From NCBI GenBank assembly GCA_900316385.1, contig ONCP01000001.1:29431-93430 (forward strand): a DNA stretch of 64,000 nucleotides, written 5' to 3'. This document shows, piece by piece, positions 32,782 to 41,105 of the stretch. The notes below the pieces were generated by a model, which made no database searches, was not told the origin of the DNA, and saw nothing but the letters and a program-made list of their open reading frames with translations. The stretch is from an uncultured Eubacteriales bacterium. GTDB taxonomy: Bacteria; Bacillota; Clostridia; Oscillospirales; Acutalibacteraceae. A program made the position numbers and the translations under genes. Each line of letters begins with the position of its first letter. The first letter of the stretch is position 1.

Positions 32782-33837
32782 TTACTCCTTTGTGTTATTT
32801 GGCGTTTGTCTCGGGTCGCCTCTGCCTGTAACTATATGGAAGCCGATCGCTTCCATACGCTTTTCGAGGCAAAGCCTGCATTGCGCGCTTTCGTCGCCCG
32901 TGCAAACCTTGTTGTCGTAGAGCTGATAGTTTTTTCTTACGCCGAGAGGGGAGAGGTTCGGCATAACGACATTGGCTCCTGCCAGAATGCCAAGCTCCCT
33001 GCCCTTCGGGTGGATGGTTGCAAGCGCGGTGGTTGCGGGAAGCAGTACCGCGGGCAGCATTATTCTGATTATTGAGAGCAGCAACAGAGTCTGCTCAAGG
33101 GTACCGTCGGGAAAATCCCGAAACGGCGTTTCGCTGTGATGGATGAACGGTCCTATGCCGACCATCTGCGGCTTGAGCTCGCTGATGAAAAGCAGATCGT
33201 CGGCGAGAGTTTCCGCTGTTTGGTACGGCGAGCCGACCATAAAGCCGCAGCCGACCTGATAACCGATTTTTTTCAGGTCATAAAGGCAATTTTTTCTGTT
33301 CTCGAACGTCTGGGACGCGGGGTGCAGTCTTGCGTAATGAGCCGCGTTCGCGGTTTCGTGACGGAGAAGATATCTGTCGGCGCCCGCGTCGAAAAAACGC
33401 TTGTAGCTGTCATAGCTTTTCTCGCCGAGCGAGAGCGTCAGCGCGCAGTCGGGAAATTCCGACTTGATCATATCGATGATCGCGCTCATCCTGTCGTCGT
33501 TGAAATACGGGTCCTCGCCGCCCTGAAGCACAAAGGTGCGAAACCCGAGGGCATAGCCCTCTTTGCAGCAGGAGAGTATCTCGTCCTCTGTCAGTCGGTA
33601 GCGCGAACAGTCCTTGTTGCTTCTGCGAATACCGCAGTAAAGGCAGTCCTGCCTGCAATAGTTGGAGAACTCGATCAGTCCCCGTATAAAAATACCGTGC
33701 CCGTAGTATTCGTCGCGGATCGCCTCGGCGGTTTTTCTCAGCTTTTCCGCGGTTTTTTTATCACAGCCGATAAGCTCAATAAATTCGGATTTACTAAGCG
33801 TGCCTGTGCTTTTGAGCTTACCGATCAGTTTATTCAT
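32782..33837 (-). CDS. hydE: [FeFe]-hydrogenase maturation radical SAM protein HydE
   Basis: 351 residues. Radical SAM motif CRQDCLYCGIRR (about 62). Conserved segments are LQGGEDPYF, RHETAN, GFMVGSPYQT and IGPFIHH. HydE, together with HydF, builds the dithiomethylamine bridge of the H-cluster. It overlaps the upstream regulator gene by 8 nt. The C-terminal CRLCLEKRMEAIGF keeps a CxxC that may bind an accessory cluster. Confidence 0.95.
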   Translation of the reverse strand: MNKLIGKLKSTGTLSKSEFIELIGCDKKTAEKLRKTAEAIRDEYYGHGIFIRGLIEFSNYCRQDCLYCGIRRSNKDCSRYRLTEDEILSCCKEGYALGFRTFVLQGGEDPYFNDDRMSAIIDMIKSEFPDCALTLSLGEKSYDSYKRFFDAGADRYLLRHETANAAHYARLHPASQTFENRKNCLYDLKKIGYQVGCGFMVGSPYQTAETLADDLLFISELKPQMVGIGPFIHHSETPFRDFPDGTLEQTLLLLSIIRIMLPAVLLPATTALATIHPKGRELGILAGANVVMPNLSPLGVRKNYQLYDNKVCTGDESAQCRLCLEKRMEAIGFHIVTGRGDPRQTPNNTKE

Positions 33838-34090
33838 CGTTAAAAACGTATTTGGAGTAGGCTGTCTTTGCCGATACTCCGCCGAGCTTGCCGAGCTTGC
33901 CCGATAAGGTCGCGATCACGTCCTGAGGGCTGTCGATCACCACGGAGATTATCGAGATCCCGCGTTTTTTGTAGGGAATGCCCATTCTGCCCACAACGTA
34001 GTCGCTGTAATCCGAAATAAGCTTGTTGACCTCGTTGACTGATTCGGAGTTCTCGAGGATTATGCTTATAACGGCGACGCGTGTTTCCAT
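33830..34090 (-). CDS. TM1266-like iron-only hydrogenase system regulator
   Basis: 86 residues, ACT/NikR-like small protein: RVAVISIILEN, VNKLISDYSDYVVGRMGIPYKKRGISIISVVIDS (read in parts), TLSGKLGKLGGVSAKT. This family is found next to [FeFe]-hydrogenase maturases and was named from Thermotoga TM1266. It is first in the operon, with GAGGTG 5 nt before ATG, and overlaps hydE. It has no DNA-binding motif, so regulation may be indirect. Confidence 0.85.
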   Translation of the reverse strand: METRVAVISIILENSESVNEVNKLISDYSDYVVGRMGIPYKKRGISIISVVIDSPQDVIATLSGKLGKLGGVSAKTAYSKYVFNDE

Positions 34091-34111
34091 AAAATCACCT
34101 CTTTAAAATAA

Positions 34112-34137
34112 GAAAAAGCCGTACCGAAAGGCACGGC
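34112..34137 (-). terminator. Terminator/attenuator in the hydrogenase-maturation leader
   Basis: Minus strand stem GCCGTGCC / GGTACGGC with a TTTC loop, then TTTTTC. It ends only 20 nt before the TM1266-like ATG and about 65 nt after a good promoter (34205-34233). It therefore lies inside the operon leader and would stop most transcripts unless an alternative fold forms. Confidence 0.65.
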
Positions 34138-34204
34138 AGAAGCTTTTTCGCTCAGTAAATCTTGATGCCTTTCACCTCAACTCGGTTTCGGTGTCAGTAC
34201 TGTT

Positions 34205-34233
34205 AGTGTAACACAAAGAAAGCGGAAAATCAA
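34205..34233 (-). promoter_or_regulatory. Promoter of the TM1266-like/hydE/hydG/hydF operon
   Basis: Minus strand TTGATT, 17 nt, TACACT. The leader of about 105 nt contains the hairpin at 34112-34137 and a tiny frame, GTG to TGA, of seven codons (34157-34180). Confidence 0.55.
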
Positions 34234-34386
34234 TGTCAAAATCTGAAAATGTTTTCGGCTAAATATCTAAATCGGAGCCCCTGTTTTTATGCATTAATAC
34301 GAAATTTTCGGGAAGAATTGAAAACAGAGGAAAATCAAGCTAAAATAATAAAGGAAAAGTGATCAAAAACGGAAAAAGGTGATTAT

Positions 34387-34698
34387 ATGAATAAAAAGCT
34401 TGCGGACTTTTTGTTCGTTTTCGGGATAGCGATGATAATAGTCGGACTGCTCGCGGGAGTGGTCGTCGGCTTTGTTACGGGCGAGGGCTTCAATTTCGTT
34501 CCCGCGATCACGATCTGGCTGATCTGCGTCGTGCTAGGAACGGGCTTTGTCAGCGTCGCGGGCAGCGTGAACGAGGTGAAGGAAAAGCATGAGGACGATG
34601 ACGAAATGCTGAAATTGATAATCGAAAAGGTCAAAAACAACGACGAAATGCCGATTTTAAAAACCGAAAAGGTCAAAAACGACGACGGACAAGCGTAA
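34387..34698 (+). CDS. Small membrane protein of unknown function
   Basis: 103 residues. Two transmembrane helices (about 8-31 and 40-60) are followed by a charged cytoplasmic tail with a repeated block: EKVKNNDEMPILKTEKVKND (two EKVKN(N/D)D units). AAAAGGTGA precedes ATG. Not recognised. It stands next to another small membrane protein but has no clear terminator between. Confidence 0.6.
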   Translation: MNKKLADFLFVFGIAMIIVGLLAGVVVGFVTGEGFNFVPAITIWLICVVLGTGFVSVAGSVNEVKEKHEDDDEMLKLIIEKVKNNDEMPILKTEKVKNDDGQA

Positions 34699-34744
34699 AA
34701 AAGCGAAAAAAGCGGTTATTATTTACAATTTTTACTTTACTATA

Positions 34745-34773
34745 TTGACTAGTTAAAAAAAATAAGTTATAAT
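34745..34773 (+). promoter_or_regulatory. Promoter of the DUF4190-like gene
   Basis: TTGACT, 17 nt, TATAAT, 32 nt before the ATG. Confidence 0.8.
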
Positions 34774-34805
34774 TAAGCCAACCAAATTTAAGGAGGGTTT
34801 ATCCA

Positions 34806-35144
34806 ATGAATGGTAAAACAAAATCAATGATCGCTTTAATTGCGGCATTAGTAGGTCTTCTCTGCGGCATCGTAGGTCTTTGGTTCATGGCTCAGCCTGT
34901 TGTTGTTGTTATCGGTATCGTACTCAGCGTTGTCGGTATCGTATTCGGCGCTATGGGCATGAAGTCAATGAAGGCTGAGGGTCAGTCCACAGGTATGGCT
35001 GTTGCGGGTCTCGTTGTTGGTATCGTTGCGACAGTTCTCGGACTCATCTTCTTACCCTGCGCTTGCGCTGCAAGAGACGTAATCAACGCAGGCCTCCATC
35101 AGTTCACTGATTATGCTAATTCTTTTAGCAACTTAATCAACTAA
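34806..35144 (+). CDS. DUF4190-like small membrane protein
   Basis: 112 residues with three hydrophobic helices: about 8-30, 33-52 and 62-85. The middle GIVLSVVGIVFGAMGMKSMKAEGQSTGMAVAGLVVG (read in parts) is typical of DUF4190. The last helix ends in LPCACAARD. Strong AAGGAGG site and promoter. Its function is unknown. Confidence 0.7.
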   Translation: MNGKTKSMIALIAALVGLLCGIVGLWFMAQPVVVVIGIVLSVVGIVFGAMGMKSMKAEGQSTGMAVAGLVVGIVATVLGLIFLPCACAARDVINAGLHQFTDYANSFSNLIN

Positions 35145-35165
35145 TAGCAAATTTATTCAAACATC

Positions 35166-35198
35166 ACAGGCGTAAGTTTTGCTTATGCCTGTTTTGTT
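35166..35198 (+). terminator. Terminator of the DUF4190-like gene
   Basis: Stem ACAGGCGTAAG / CTTATGCCTGT with a TTTTG loop, then TTTTGTTCT. Confidence 0.85.
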
Positions 35199-35215
35199 CT
35201 TTATGAGGGTGTTTT

Positions 35216-36022
35216 ATGTTTCCGTATATTCAGCTCGGCGGCCGTCCGATAACGTGGTATATGATCACGGCTTTGGCGGGCGTTCTCGCGGTGATCTTTT
35301 TTACATATAAAATGAGCGTCAGGCAGAAGCTCAACGAAATGCATATGCTGTTTATGATGCTGTTCGCGTTCGGCGGAGTCGTGCTTTTCAGCCACATACT
35401 GTACGCGCTGACCATTCCCGACCTGACGTTTTATGTGCTTACGCACCTCGGAGATATGAAGAGCTTTGACGACTTTCTGCTCGGAATGGGGATTATCTTC
35501 GGCGGCTCCGTGTTTTACGGTGGTCTTATCGGCGCGATATTCGTGTTCTTTGTGTACACAAAGGCGAAGAAGCTTTCCTTCGGCGATTATTCGGACATCG
35601 GCGCGATGTCTATCCCGCTGTTCCATTTCTTCGGACGTATCGGCTGTTTCCTTGAGGGCTGCTGCTACGGAGTGGAGTGGGAGCACGGCGTTGTGTACAA
35701 TTACTCGGTCGTGTCCTCCGCCAACCACGTCCACCGCTTTCCCGTTCAGCTTGTCGAGGCTGTTTTGAACCTAATGCTGTTCTTCCTTTTGCTGTATCTG
35801 TACAAAAAGGGAAAGGCAAGGCACAAAATACTCGCGGTCTATCTGCTGGTGTACCCGACCTACCGCTTTATCCTCGAGTTTTTCAGGGGCGACGAGTATC
35901 GCGGGTTTGTGGGACCGCTGTCCACCAGCCAGTTTATCTCGCTGATACTGATCGCGGTCACTACGGTATGGCTTTTGACAAATTATTGCAAAACGCACAA
36001 AGGCACAGGTAAAAACGCCTAA
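35216..36022 (+). CDS. Prolipoprotein diacylglyceryl transferase family protein
   Basis: 268 residues with about seven transmembrane helices. The Lgt landmarks are degenerate: GRIGCFLEGCCYGVEW stands where Lgt has GRxGNFxNxExxG, and HRFPVQLVEA is the later His/Arg motif. The C-terminus has YRFILEFFRGDEYRG. This Cys-rich subgroup is common in Clostridia, and its lipidation activity is not certain. If active it adds diacylglycerol to the lipobox Cys of exported lipoproteins. Start at ATG at 35216 behind GAGGGTG. Confidence 0.75.
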   Translation: MFPYIQLGGRPITWYMITALAGVLAVIFFTYKMSVRQKLNEMHMLFMMLFAFGGVVLFSHILYALTIPDLTFYVLTHLGDMKSFDDFLLGMGIIFGGSVFYGGLIGAIFVFFVYTKAKKLSFGDYSDIGAMSIPLFHFFGRIGCFLEGCCYGVEWEHGVVYNYSVVSSANHVHRFPVQLVEAVLNLMLFFLLLYLYKKGKARHKILAVYLLVYPTYRFILEFFRGDEYRGFVGPLSTSQFISLILIAVTTVWLLTNYCKTHKGTGKNA

Positions 36023-36063
36023 ATTTCTTACGTTTTTGTTATTTCTTATCTGCTTTATTCATA

Positions 36064-36092
36064 TTGACTTTGATGTGAAGATTACTTATAAT
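36064..36092 (+). promoter_or_regulatory. Promoter of the zinc-ribbon DUF4870-like gene
   Basis: TTGACT, 17 nt, TATAAT. Confidence 0.8.
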
Positions 36093-36148
36093 ATAGTTGG
36101 TATCTAAGATTATACCAAAATACTCTAGAAAAAAGGGGATACATTATT

Positions 36149-36706
36149 ATGGCATTTTGTAAAAATTGCGGCGCCCAGGTTGAGGACGGCATCAAGTTCT
36201 GCGCGGCGTGCGGCACTCCCGTTGACGGCGCTCCCGCTCAGCAGGCTCAGCCCGCAGCGGCTCCCGCTCAGCCCGTTCTTACAGGCGACGCCGATGTACA
36301 GGCTAACAAGAGCATCGCGTGGTTATCCTATTTAGGAATCTTTCTTCTCATTCCTATGCTCGCCAAAAAGACGTCCGCGTTCTGCCGTTACCATGTAACA
36401 CAGGGCGTAACATTCTTCGCGGTTTCTCTCTGTCACACGATTCTTTATTTCATCTTCTCCGCTATCGCGAGAGCGATCTTCCCGCCCTCACTTAAGTATG
36501 GTTTCCTTACTTATTATTATTCCCCCAGCTGGGCAATGGTTCTCGTTACGATCATCGGCAGCATTATCTCTATCGGTTTCTGCGTTTTAGCTGTTATCGG
36601 TATCGTTAACGCTGTTAAGGGCGAAGAGAAAGAGCTCCCGATCATCGGCAAAATCAAGATCCTCAATCCCCTCGTTGACAAGATCTATGACGCGCTCAAC
36701 AAATAA
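36149..36706 (+). CDS. Zinc-ribbon membrane protein, DUF4870-like
   Basis: 185 residues. The N-terminal zinc ribbon CKNC...CAAC (4-22) is followed by an Ala/Gln/Pro linker (27-45) and four hydrophobic helices (about 55-175). The IAWLSYLGIFLLIPMLAKKTSAFCRYHVTQG segment (read in parts) is typical of DUF4870/zinc-ribbon membrane proteins. The C-terminus continues NAVKGEEKELPIIGKI. Its function is unknown. Confidence 0.75.
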   Translation: MAFCKNCGAQVEDGIKFCAACGTPVDGAPAQQAQPAAAPAQPVLTGDADVQANKSIAWLSYLGIFLLIPMLAKKTSAFCRYHVTQGVTFFAVSLCHTILYFIFSAIARAIFPPSLKYGFLTYYYSPSWAMVLVTIIGSIISIGFCVLAVIGIVNAVKGEEKELPIIGKIKILNPLVDKIYDALNK

Positions 36707-36721
36707 TCAGAGCTTAAAATC

Positions 36722-36748
36722 AAAAGGCTGCTTCGGCAGCCTTTTTTT
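36722..36748 (+). terminator. Terminator of the zinc-ribbon membrane gene
   Basis: AAAAGGCTGC-ttcg-GCAGCCTTTTTTT. Confidence 0.92.
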
Positions 36749-36753
36749 ATTTC

Positions 36754-36901
36754 CACGTCGCACTCAGTGCGGCTCGGTCAAAAATGCGGTTTCCCACTTA
36801 CCTGCGCGCACTCACCGACTTGCTGCGGGAGGAAAGGTTCTGCTCCTTGGTTTTTCACGTCGCACTCAGTGCGGCTCGGTCAAAAATGCGGTTTCCCGCT
36901 T
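36754..36901. repeat. Dispersed intergenic repeat, copies 2 and 3
   Basis: CACGTCGCACTCAGTGCGGC, then CTCGGTCAAAAATGCGGTTTCCC, at 36754-36799 and again at 36856-36901 (102-bp period). A diverged copy is at 6573-6618. All copies stand next to terminators. The minus strand could read a short peptide in each, but initiation sites are poor. Confidence 0.75.
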
Positions 36902-37016
36902 TCAACTTATCTTCTCGTCTCGCGGTTTTGATTTTCTTATTCAATAACCTCGAAACTACTTAACAAAGCCCGAAAAAAATGATATGATAAGCGTAAAGAC
37001 CAACGGAGGTGTAAGT

Positions 37017-37736
37017 ATGGATAAAATAAACGAGCTTCAAAAGATAATCGACAGGTACGACAACATCGTGTTTTTCGGCGGCGCGGGCGTCAGCACCGAG
37101 AGCGGTATCCCCGATTTCCGCTCGGTTGACGGACTTTACAACCAAAAATACGACTATCCGCCCGAGCAGATCCTCAGCCATACGTTCTTTATGCGAAACT
37201 GCGCTGAATTTTACCGCTATTACAAGGACAAAATGCTCGCGCTCGATATCCTGCCGAACGCCGCTCACAAAAAGCTTGCCGAAATGGAGAAAAAGGGCAA
37301 GCTGCGGGCTGTTGTGACGCAGAATATCGACGGACTTCACCAAAAGGCAGGAAGCAAGACGGTCTACGAGCTGCACGGCACCGTCCACAAAAACCGCTGT
37401 ATGAAATGCGGCAGGTTTTTTGACGCTCAATATATCAAGCAAAGCGAGGGCATCCCGACCTGCGACTGCGGCGGGATAATAAAGCCCGAGGTCGTGCTCT
37501 ACGAGGAGGGGCTCGACGACAAAACCGTGCGCGGCGCCGTCAACGCCATCGCGAACGCCGATGTCCTTATCGTCGCGGGAACAAGCCTGACCGTTTATCC
37601 CGCCGCGGGACTTGTTCAGTATTTTAACGGCGACAAGCTCGTCCTCATCAACCGCGACCCGACGCCGATGGATCGCTCCGCGGACCTTGTTTTCCACGAA
37701 AAGGTGGGAGAGGTGCTCGGAAAGCTCAGCGTTTAA
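37017..37736 (+). CDS. cobB: NAD-dependent protein deacylase (sirtuin)
   Basis: 239 residues from ATG behind GGAGGTG. The NAD motif is GAGVSTESGIPDFRS (residues about 21-36). TQNIDGLHQKAG and the catalytic His in ELHGTVH follow. The zinc site has CMKC and CDCGG, and GTSLTVYPAAGLV closes the fold. It removes acyl groups from lysines with NAD+ consumption. It lies 10 nt before the HAD gene, which it may be co-transcribed with. Confidence 0.93.
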   Translation: MDKINELQKIIDRYDNIVFFGGAGVSTESGIPDFRSVDGLYNQKYDYPPEQILSHTFFMRNCAEFYRYYKDKMLALDILPNAAHKKLAEMEKKGKLRAVVTQNIDGLHQKAGSKTVYELHGTVHKNRCMKCGRFFDAQYIKQSEGIPTCDCGGIIKPEVVLYEEGLDDKTVRGAVNAIANADVLIVAGTSLTVYPAAGLVQYFNGDKLVLINRDPTPMDRSADLVFHEKVGEVLGKLSV

Positions 37737-37746
37737 GGAGATTTTG

Positions 37747-38553
37747 ATGACTTACAAACTGATCGCCGTCGATATCGACGACACGCTTCTCAACAGAAAA
37801 AAAGAGATCACCCCCGCCACAAAGGACGCGCTGATGAAGGCTCAACAGAGCGGCGTAAGGGTAGTTGTGGCTTCGGGGCGTCTGCCCTACGGAGTCCGCC
37901 CGTATGCCGAGGCGCTCGAGGTCTTTAAATACGGCGGCTATTATATGGGCTTTAACGGCGGAGCGATAATCAACTGCCGCGGCGAGCTTATCGGAAAAAC
38001 CTATCTTGATTCAAGGTACATTCGCCCCGTTTACGAGGCTCTGCGTCCGTACAACGTTACGACAATGGTGCACAGGGGTGACGTGATATTTTCCGACCGC
38101 AAGCAAAACGCCTACACGCATATCGAGTCCGACGTCATCGGTCTGCCGCTGAATCCCGTTGACGATATCGCGGATTTCGTTGACTGGGATCTGCACAAAT
38201 TCCTCATCGCGGGCGAGCCCGACGAGCTAAAACTCCTCGAAAAGGATCTGCTCGGACGCTTCGGTAATGAGCTCGACATCTACCTTTCCGCTCCTTGGTT
38301 CCTTGAGGTGATGCCGAAGGGCATAAACAAGGGGCTGGGGCTCGGTGTGATCTGCGCCGATATGGGTATCTCGCTCTCCGAGGTCATCGCGTTCGGCGAC
38401 AGCTACAACGATATCCCGATGATACAAATGGCGGGAAAGGGCGTCGCGATGGGCAACGCCGAGGACGCGCTCAAAAAAGCAGCCGATCATATCACCGCCG
38501 ACTGCGACGACGACGGGATCGCCAAGGCGCTGGAGCTGTTTTGCAAACTATAA
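37747..38553 (+). CDS. Cof-type HAD-superfamily phosphatase
   Basis: 268 residues from ATG behind AAGGAG. HAD motif I is DIDDTLLN, motif II ASGR and motifs III/IV GDSYNDIPM. The type IIB cap lies between about 85 and 195. Such enzymes hydrolyse sugar phosphates or cofactors such as FMN or PLP; the substrate cannot be read. 10 nt after cobB. Confidence 0.9.
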   Translation: MTYKLIAVDIDDTLLNRKKEITPATKDALMKAQQSGVRVVVASGRLPYGVRPYAEALEVFKYGGYYMGFNGGAIINCRGELIGKTYLDSRYIRPVYEALRPYNVTTMVHRGDVIFSDRKQNAYTHIESDVIGLPLNPVDDIADFVDWDLHKFLIAGEPDELKLLEKDLLGRFGNELDIYLSAPWFLEVMPKGINKGLGLGVICADMGISLSEVIAFGDSYNDIPMIQMAGKGVAMGNAEDALKKAADHITADCDDDGIAKALELFCKL

Positions 38554-38593
38554 AATCTGTACAAAAAATTTTCGCTAATTTCTATAATCTTGT

Positions 38594-38609
38594 TTCGTTA
38601 TAATTCTGT
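38594..38609 (+). promoter_or_regulatory. Candidate operator upstream of alpha-amylase
   Basis: TTCGTTATAATTCTGT, identical to 15063-15078 upstream of the pullulanase. It begins 88 nt before the ATG here and 100 nt before it there. A possible promoter follows: TTGTCT (38628-38633), 17 nt, GATTAT, or alternatively TATACT/TATAAT between. Confidence 0.45.
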
Positions 38610-38681
38610 TTTAGAAAATCAAACGCCTTGTCTTATACTATAATAAATATGATTATAGCTATGCTATTTAGGAGGATTGAA

Positions 38682-40925
38682 ATGAAACGTGTAAACAAGA
38701 TTATGGCGGTTATTCTCGCCATTGCCGTTGTTCTCGGCGTGGCTGTGGTTTCCGCTTCGGCGGTTGACACAAAGAAAGAAAAAACCGCCGCTACGGGTAT
38801 CAAGATTCACTATTACAGTGAATCGGGACAGCCCAATATCTATTATTGGAACTCACTGCCCACGAATATTGAGACCACATACCCGGGTCCCAAGACTGTT
38901 TCCGAGGGCAACAACTGGTACGGCTACACCTTCCCGTCCAACATTACAAAGGTCAATTTCATCTTTGTTACAAACGGCGAGCAGTCCGCCGAGCTCACTC
39001 AGAACACGGGCGAGTGGTGGTACAAGAAAAACAGATGGTACAACCACGATCCCAGCAACGTTACTCAGTGGGACAGAACGGATATGCGCGAGGACAGCAT
39101 TTACTTTGCTATGACCACACGCTTCTATGACGGCGACAGCTCCAACAATGTTCACTGCTGGGACGACGCGAACGCGGGTAACCCCGACAGCGACCCCGCT
39201 TGGAGAGGCGACTTCAAGGGACTTATCGACAAGCTTGATTACATCAAGGCGCTCGGCTTCTCCGCAATCTGGGTTACTCCTGTTGTTGAGAACGCTTCGG
39301 GCTATGACTATCACGGCTATCACGCTCTTGATTTCTCGAAGGTTGACCCGCGTTATGAGAGTAACGGCGCGACTTTCCAGGATTTGATTGACGCTTGCCA
39401 CGAAAAGGGAATGAAGCTCATTCAGGACGTTGTATGGAACCATACAGGTAACTGGGGCGAAAGCTTCCTTTGCCCGATGTTCAAAAAGAACTATTCAAAG
39501 GATCTCGCAAGCGCTGATTGTATGGAGATTATCCCGAACAGCGAAATGGCGACAGGCTATCCTAATTACGCGAACCTCCAGCCCGCTGAGCAGTTCCAGG
39601 CACGTCTTGACGTTATGCAGGCTACAAGGACGCCCAAGTATAACTCCAAGGCTTATTATCATGATCCCGAAAACGCAGGTTGGGGACAGTCTACAGAGCA
39701 GACAGGCTCGATTGAGGGCGACTGCCGTGACGTCAACACAGAGAACCAGCCCGTAGCGGATTATATCAATCAGGCTTACTCACAGTATGTTGATATGGGC
39801 GTTGACGCGTTCCGTCTTGATACTGAGAAGCATATCAACCGCTGGACTCTTAACAGCGCTTACTTCCCGCAGTATATCAACAGCAACAACAAAAACTTCT
39901 TCATCTTCGGCGAGGTTTGCGCACGCTGGAGTGAGTATATCAACGAGGGTGGTCAGTCCGACTCCCCGTTCTTCTACACATGGAAAGAAACCGACAGCAA
40001 GTGGCTCAACAACTGGAGCAAGACTCCGTTTACGGATTCGTCACATAACGGCTCCAACATCAAGCTTTCTATGGAGCACTATGGCGCGTATCAGAACCGT
40101 ACTATCACTAACAAGAGCTCAAACGCTTTTCTTAACGGAACATCCTACCATACTCCCGACTACAGCAAGTGGAACGGCACAGGTGTTATCGACTTTACAA
40201 TGCACTGGAACTTTGAGACCGCCAGCGGAGCTTACAATACAGCTCTCGGCGAGGATGAGGCTTTCAACGATTCCACATACAATGTTACTTATGTTGATTC
40301 TCACGACTATTCTCCCGACTTCTGCCAGAAGGTTCGTTACATCGGCGGCGAACAGGCTTGGGCTGAAAATATGGATCTGATGTTCACATTCCGCGGAATT
40401 CCTTGTATTTACTATGGTTCTGAGATTGAGTTCCAGAAAGGTCAGAATATTGACGTCGGTCCTAACGCTCCTCTTTCAACAACAGGACGCGCGTACTTCG
40501 GCGACAACATCTCAGGCTCCGTTACCGCTTCCGATTTCGGCAAGGTAGCTTCCGCCAGCGGAAACGTTGCGGCTACTCTTGAAAAACCCCTCGCCAAGCA
40601 CCTGCGCCAGCTCAATATGATCAGAAGAGCGGTGCCCGCTCTCCAGAAGGGTCAGTACACTACCCAGAACGTTTCGAACGGCAACATCGCCTATACACGC
40701 CGCTATACCGCGAACGGTGTTGATTCCCTCGCTTGTGTAGCTATCAGCGGCGGCGCGACCTTCAGCAACCTCCCGAACGGAACATACGTTGACGCAGTAA
40801 CGGGCGCCAGCAAGACAGTTTCCAACGGAACGCTTTCGGTTGAGTCGCTCGGCAAGGGCAATATGCGCGTATACGTTCTCAACGGCAAGGGCAAGATCGG
40901 CGAAAACGGCACCTACTTAAAATAA
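38682..40925 (+). CDS. Secreted alpha-amylase (GH13) with CBM26-like module
   Basis: 747 residues from ATG behind AGGAGG. Signal peptide 1-27 (ends SASA). A starch-binding CBM26-like module (about 36-125: IHYYSESGQPNIYYWN, NNWYGYTFP) comes first. The GH13 barrel follows, with the nucleophile D380 (AFRLDTEKH), acid/base E411 (FGEV) and D542 (DSHDYSPDF). It has an active-site DVVWNHTG and a C-terminal beta domain. It cleaves internal alpha-1,4 bonds of starch outside the cell. It ends in GKIGENGTYLK, with no dockerin, so it would be free or held by its CBM. Confidence 0.92.
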   Translation: MKRVNKIMAVILAIAVVLGVAVVSASAVDTKKEKTAATGIKIHYYSESGQPNIYYWNSLPTNIETTYPGPKTVSEGNNWYGYTFPSNITKVNFIFVTNGEQSAELTQNTGEWWYKKNRWYNHDPSNVTQWDRTDMREDSIYFAMTTRFYDGDSSNNVHCWDDANAGNPDSDPAWRGDFKGLIDKLDYIKALGFSAIWVTPVVENASGYDYHGYHALDFSKVDPRYESNGATFQDLIDACHEKGMKLIQDVVWNHTGNWGESFLCPMFKKNYSKDLASADCMEIIPNSEMATGYPNYANLQPAEQFQARLDVMQATRTPKYNSKAYYHDPENAGWGQSTEQTGSIEGDCRDVNTENQPVADYINQAYSQYVDMGVDAFRLDTEKHINRWTLNSAYFPQYINSNNKNFFIFGEVCARWSEYINEGGQSDSPFFYTWKETDSKWLNNWSKTPFTDSSHNGSNIKLSMEHYGAYQNRTITNKSSNAFLNGTSYHTPDYSKWNGTGVIDFTMHWNFETASGAYNTALGEDEAFNDSTYNVTYVDSHDYSPDFCQKVRYIGGEQAWAENMDLMFTFRGIPCIYYGSEIEFQKGQNIDVGPNAPLSTTGRAYFGDNISGSVTASDFGKVASASGNVAATLEKPLAKHLRQLNMIRRAVPALQKGQYTTQNVSNGNIAYTRRYTANGVDSLACVAISGGATFSNLPNGTYVDAVTGASKTVSNGTLSVESLGKGNMRVYVLNGKGKIGENGTYLK

Positions 40926-40926
40926 T

Positions 40927-40955
40927 TTGCATTTCAGAAAAATATGTGATATAAT
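40927..40955 (+). promoter_or_regulatory. Promoter of citrate synthase
   Basis: TTGCAT, 17 nt, TATAAT immediately after the amylase stop codon. It is followed by AATATTCCG-aa-CGGATATT (40956-40974). Confidence 0.65.
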
Positions 40956-41038
40956 AATATTCCGAACGGATATTATACCGCCTATTATTTCTAAACAATA
41001 ACATTATAATTTAACAAAATTAAAGTTTATACGTTTAA

Positions 41039-41067
41039 AAAAAGGGACGGCGGAAGCTGTCCCTTTT
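41039..41067 (+). terminator. Terminator between amylase and citrate synthase
   Basis: AAAGGGACGGC-ggaa-GCTGTCCCTTTT. It ends 39 nt before the citrate synthase start, too close for another promoter between them, so it acts as a leader attenuator for that gene. CGGATATT (40967-40974) can pair with AATATCCG (41074-41081) across it. Confidence 0.7.
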
Positions 41068-41105
41068 GCGTTTAATATCCGAATTTTTGAGAGGAGTTGG
41101 TTTCT

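Noticed and set aside
41097..41105. Upstream TTG start of citrate synthase
   Set aside because: It directly abuts GAGGAG; the TTG at 41106 has normal spacing.
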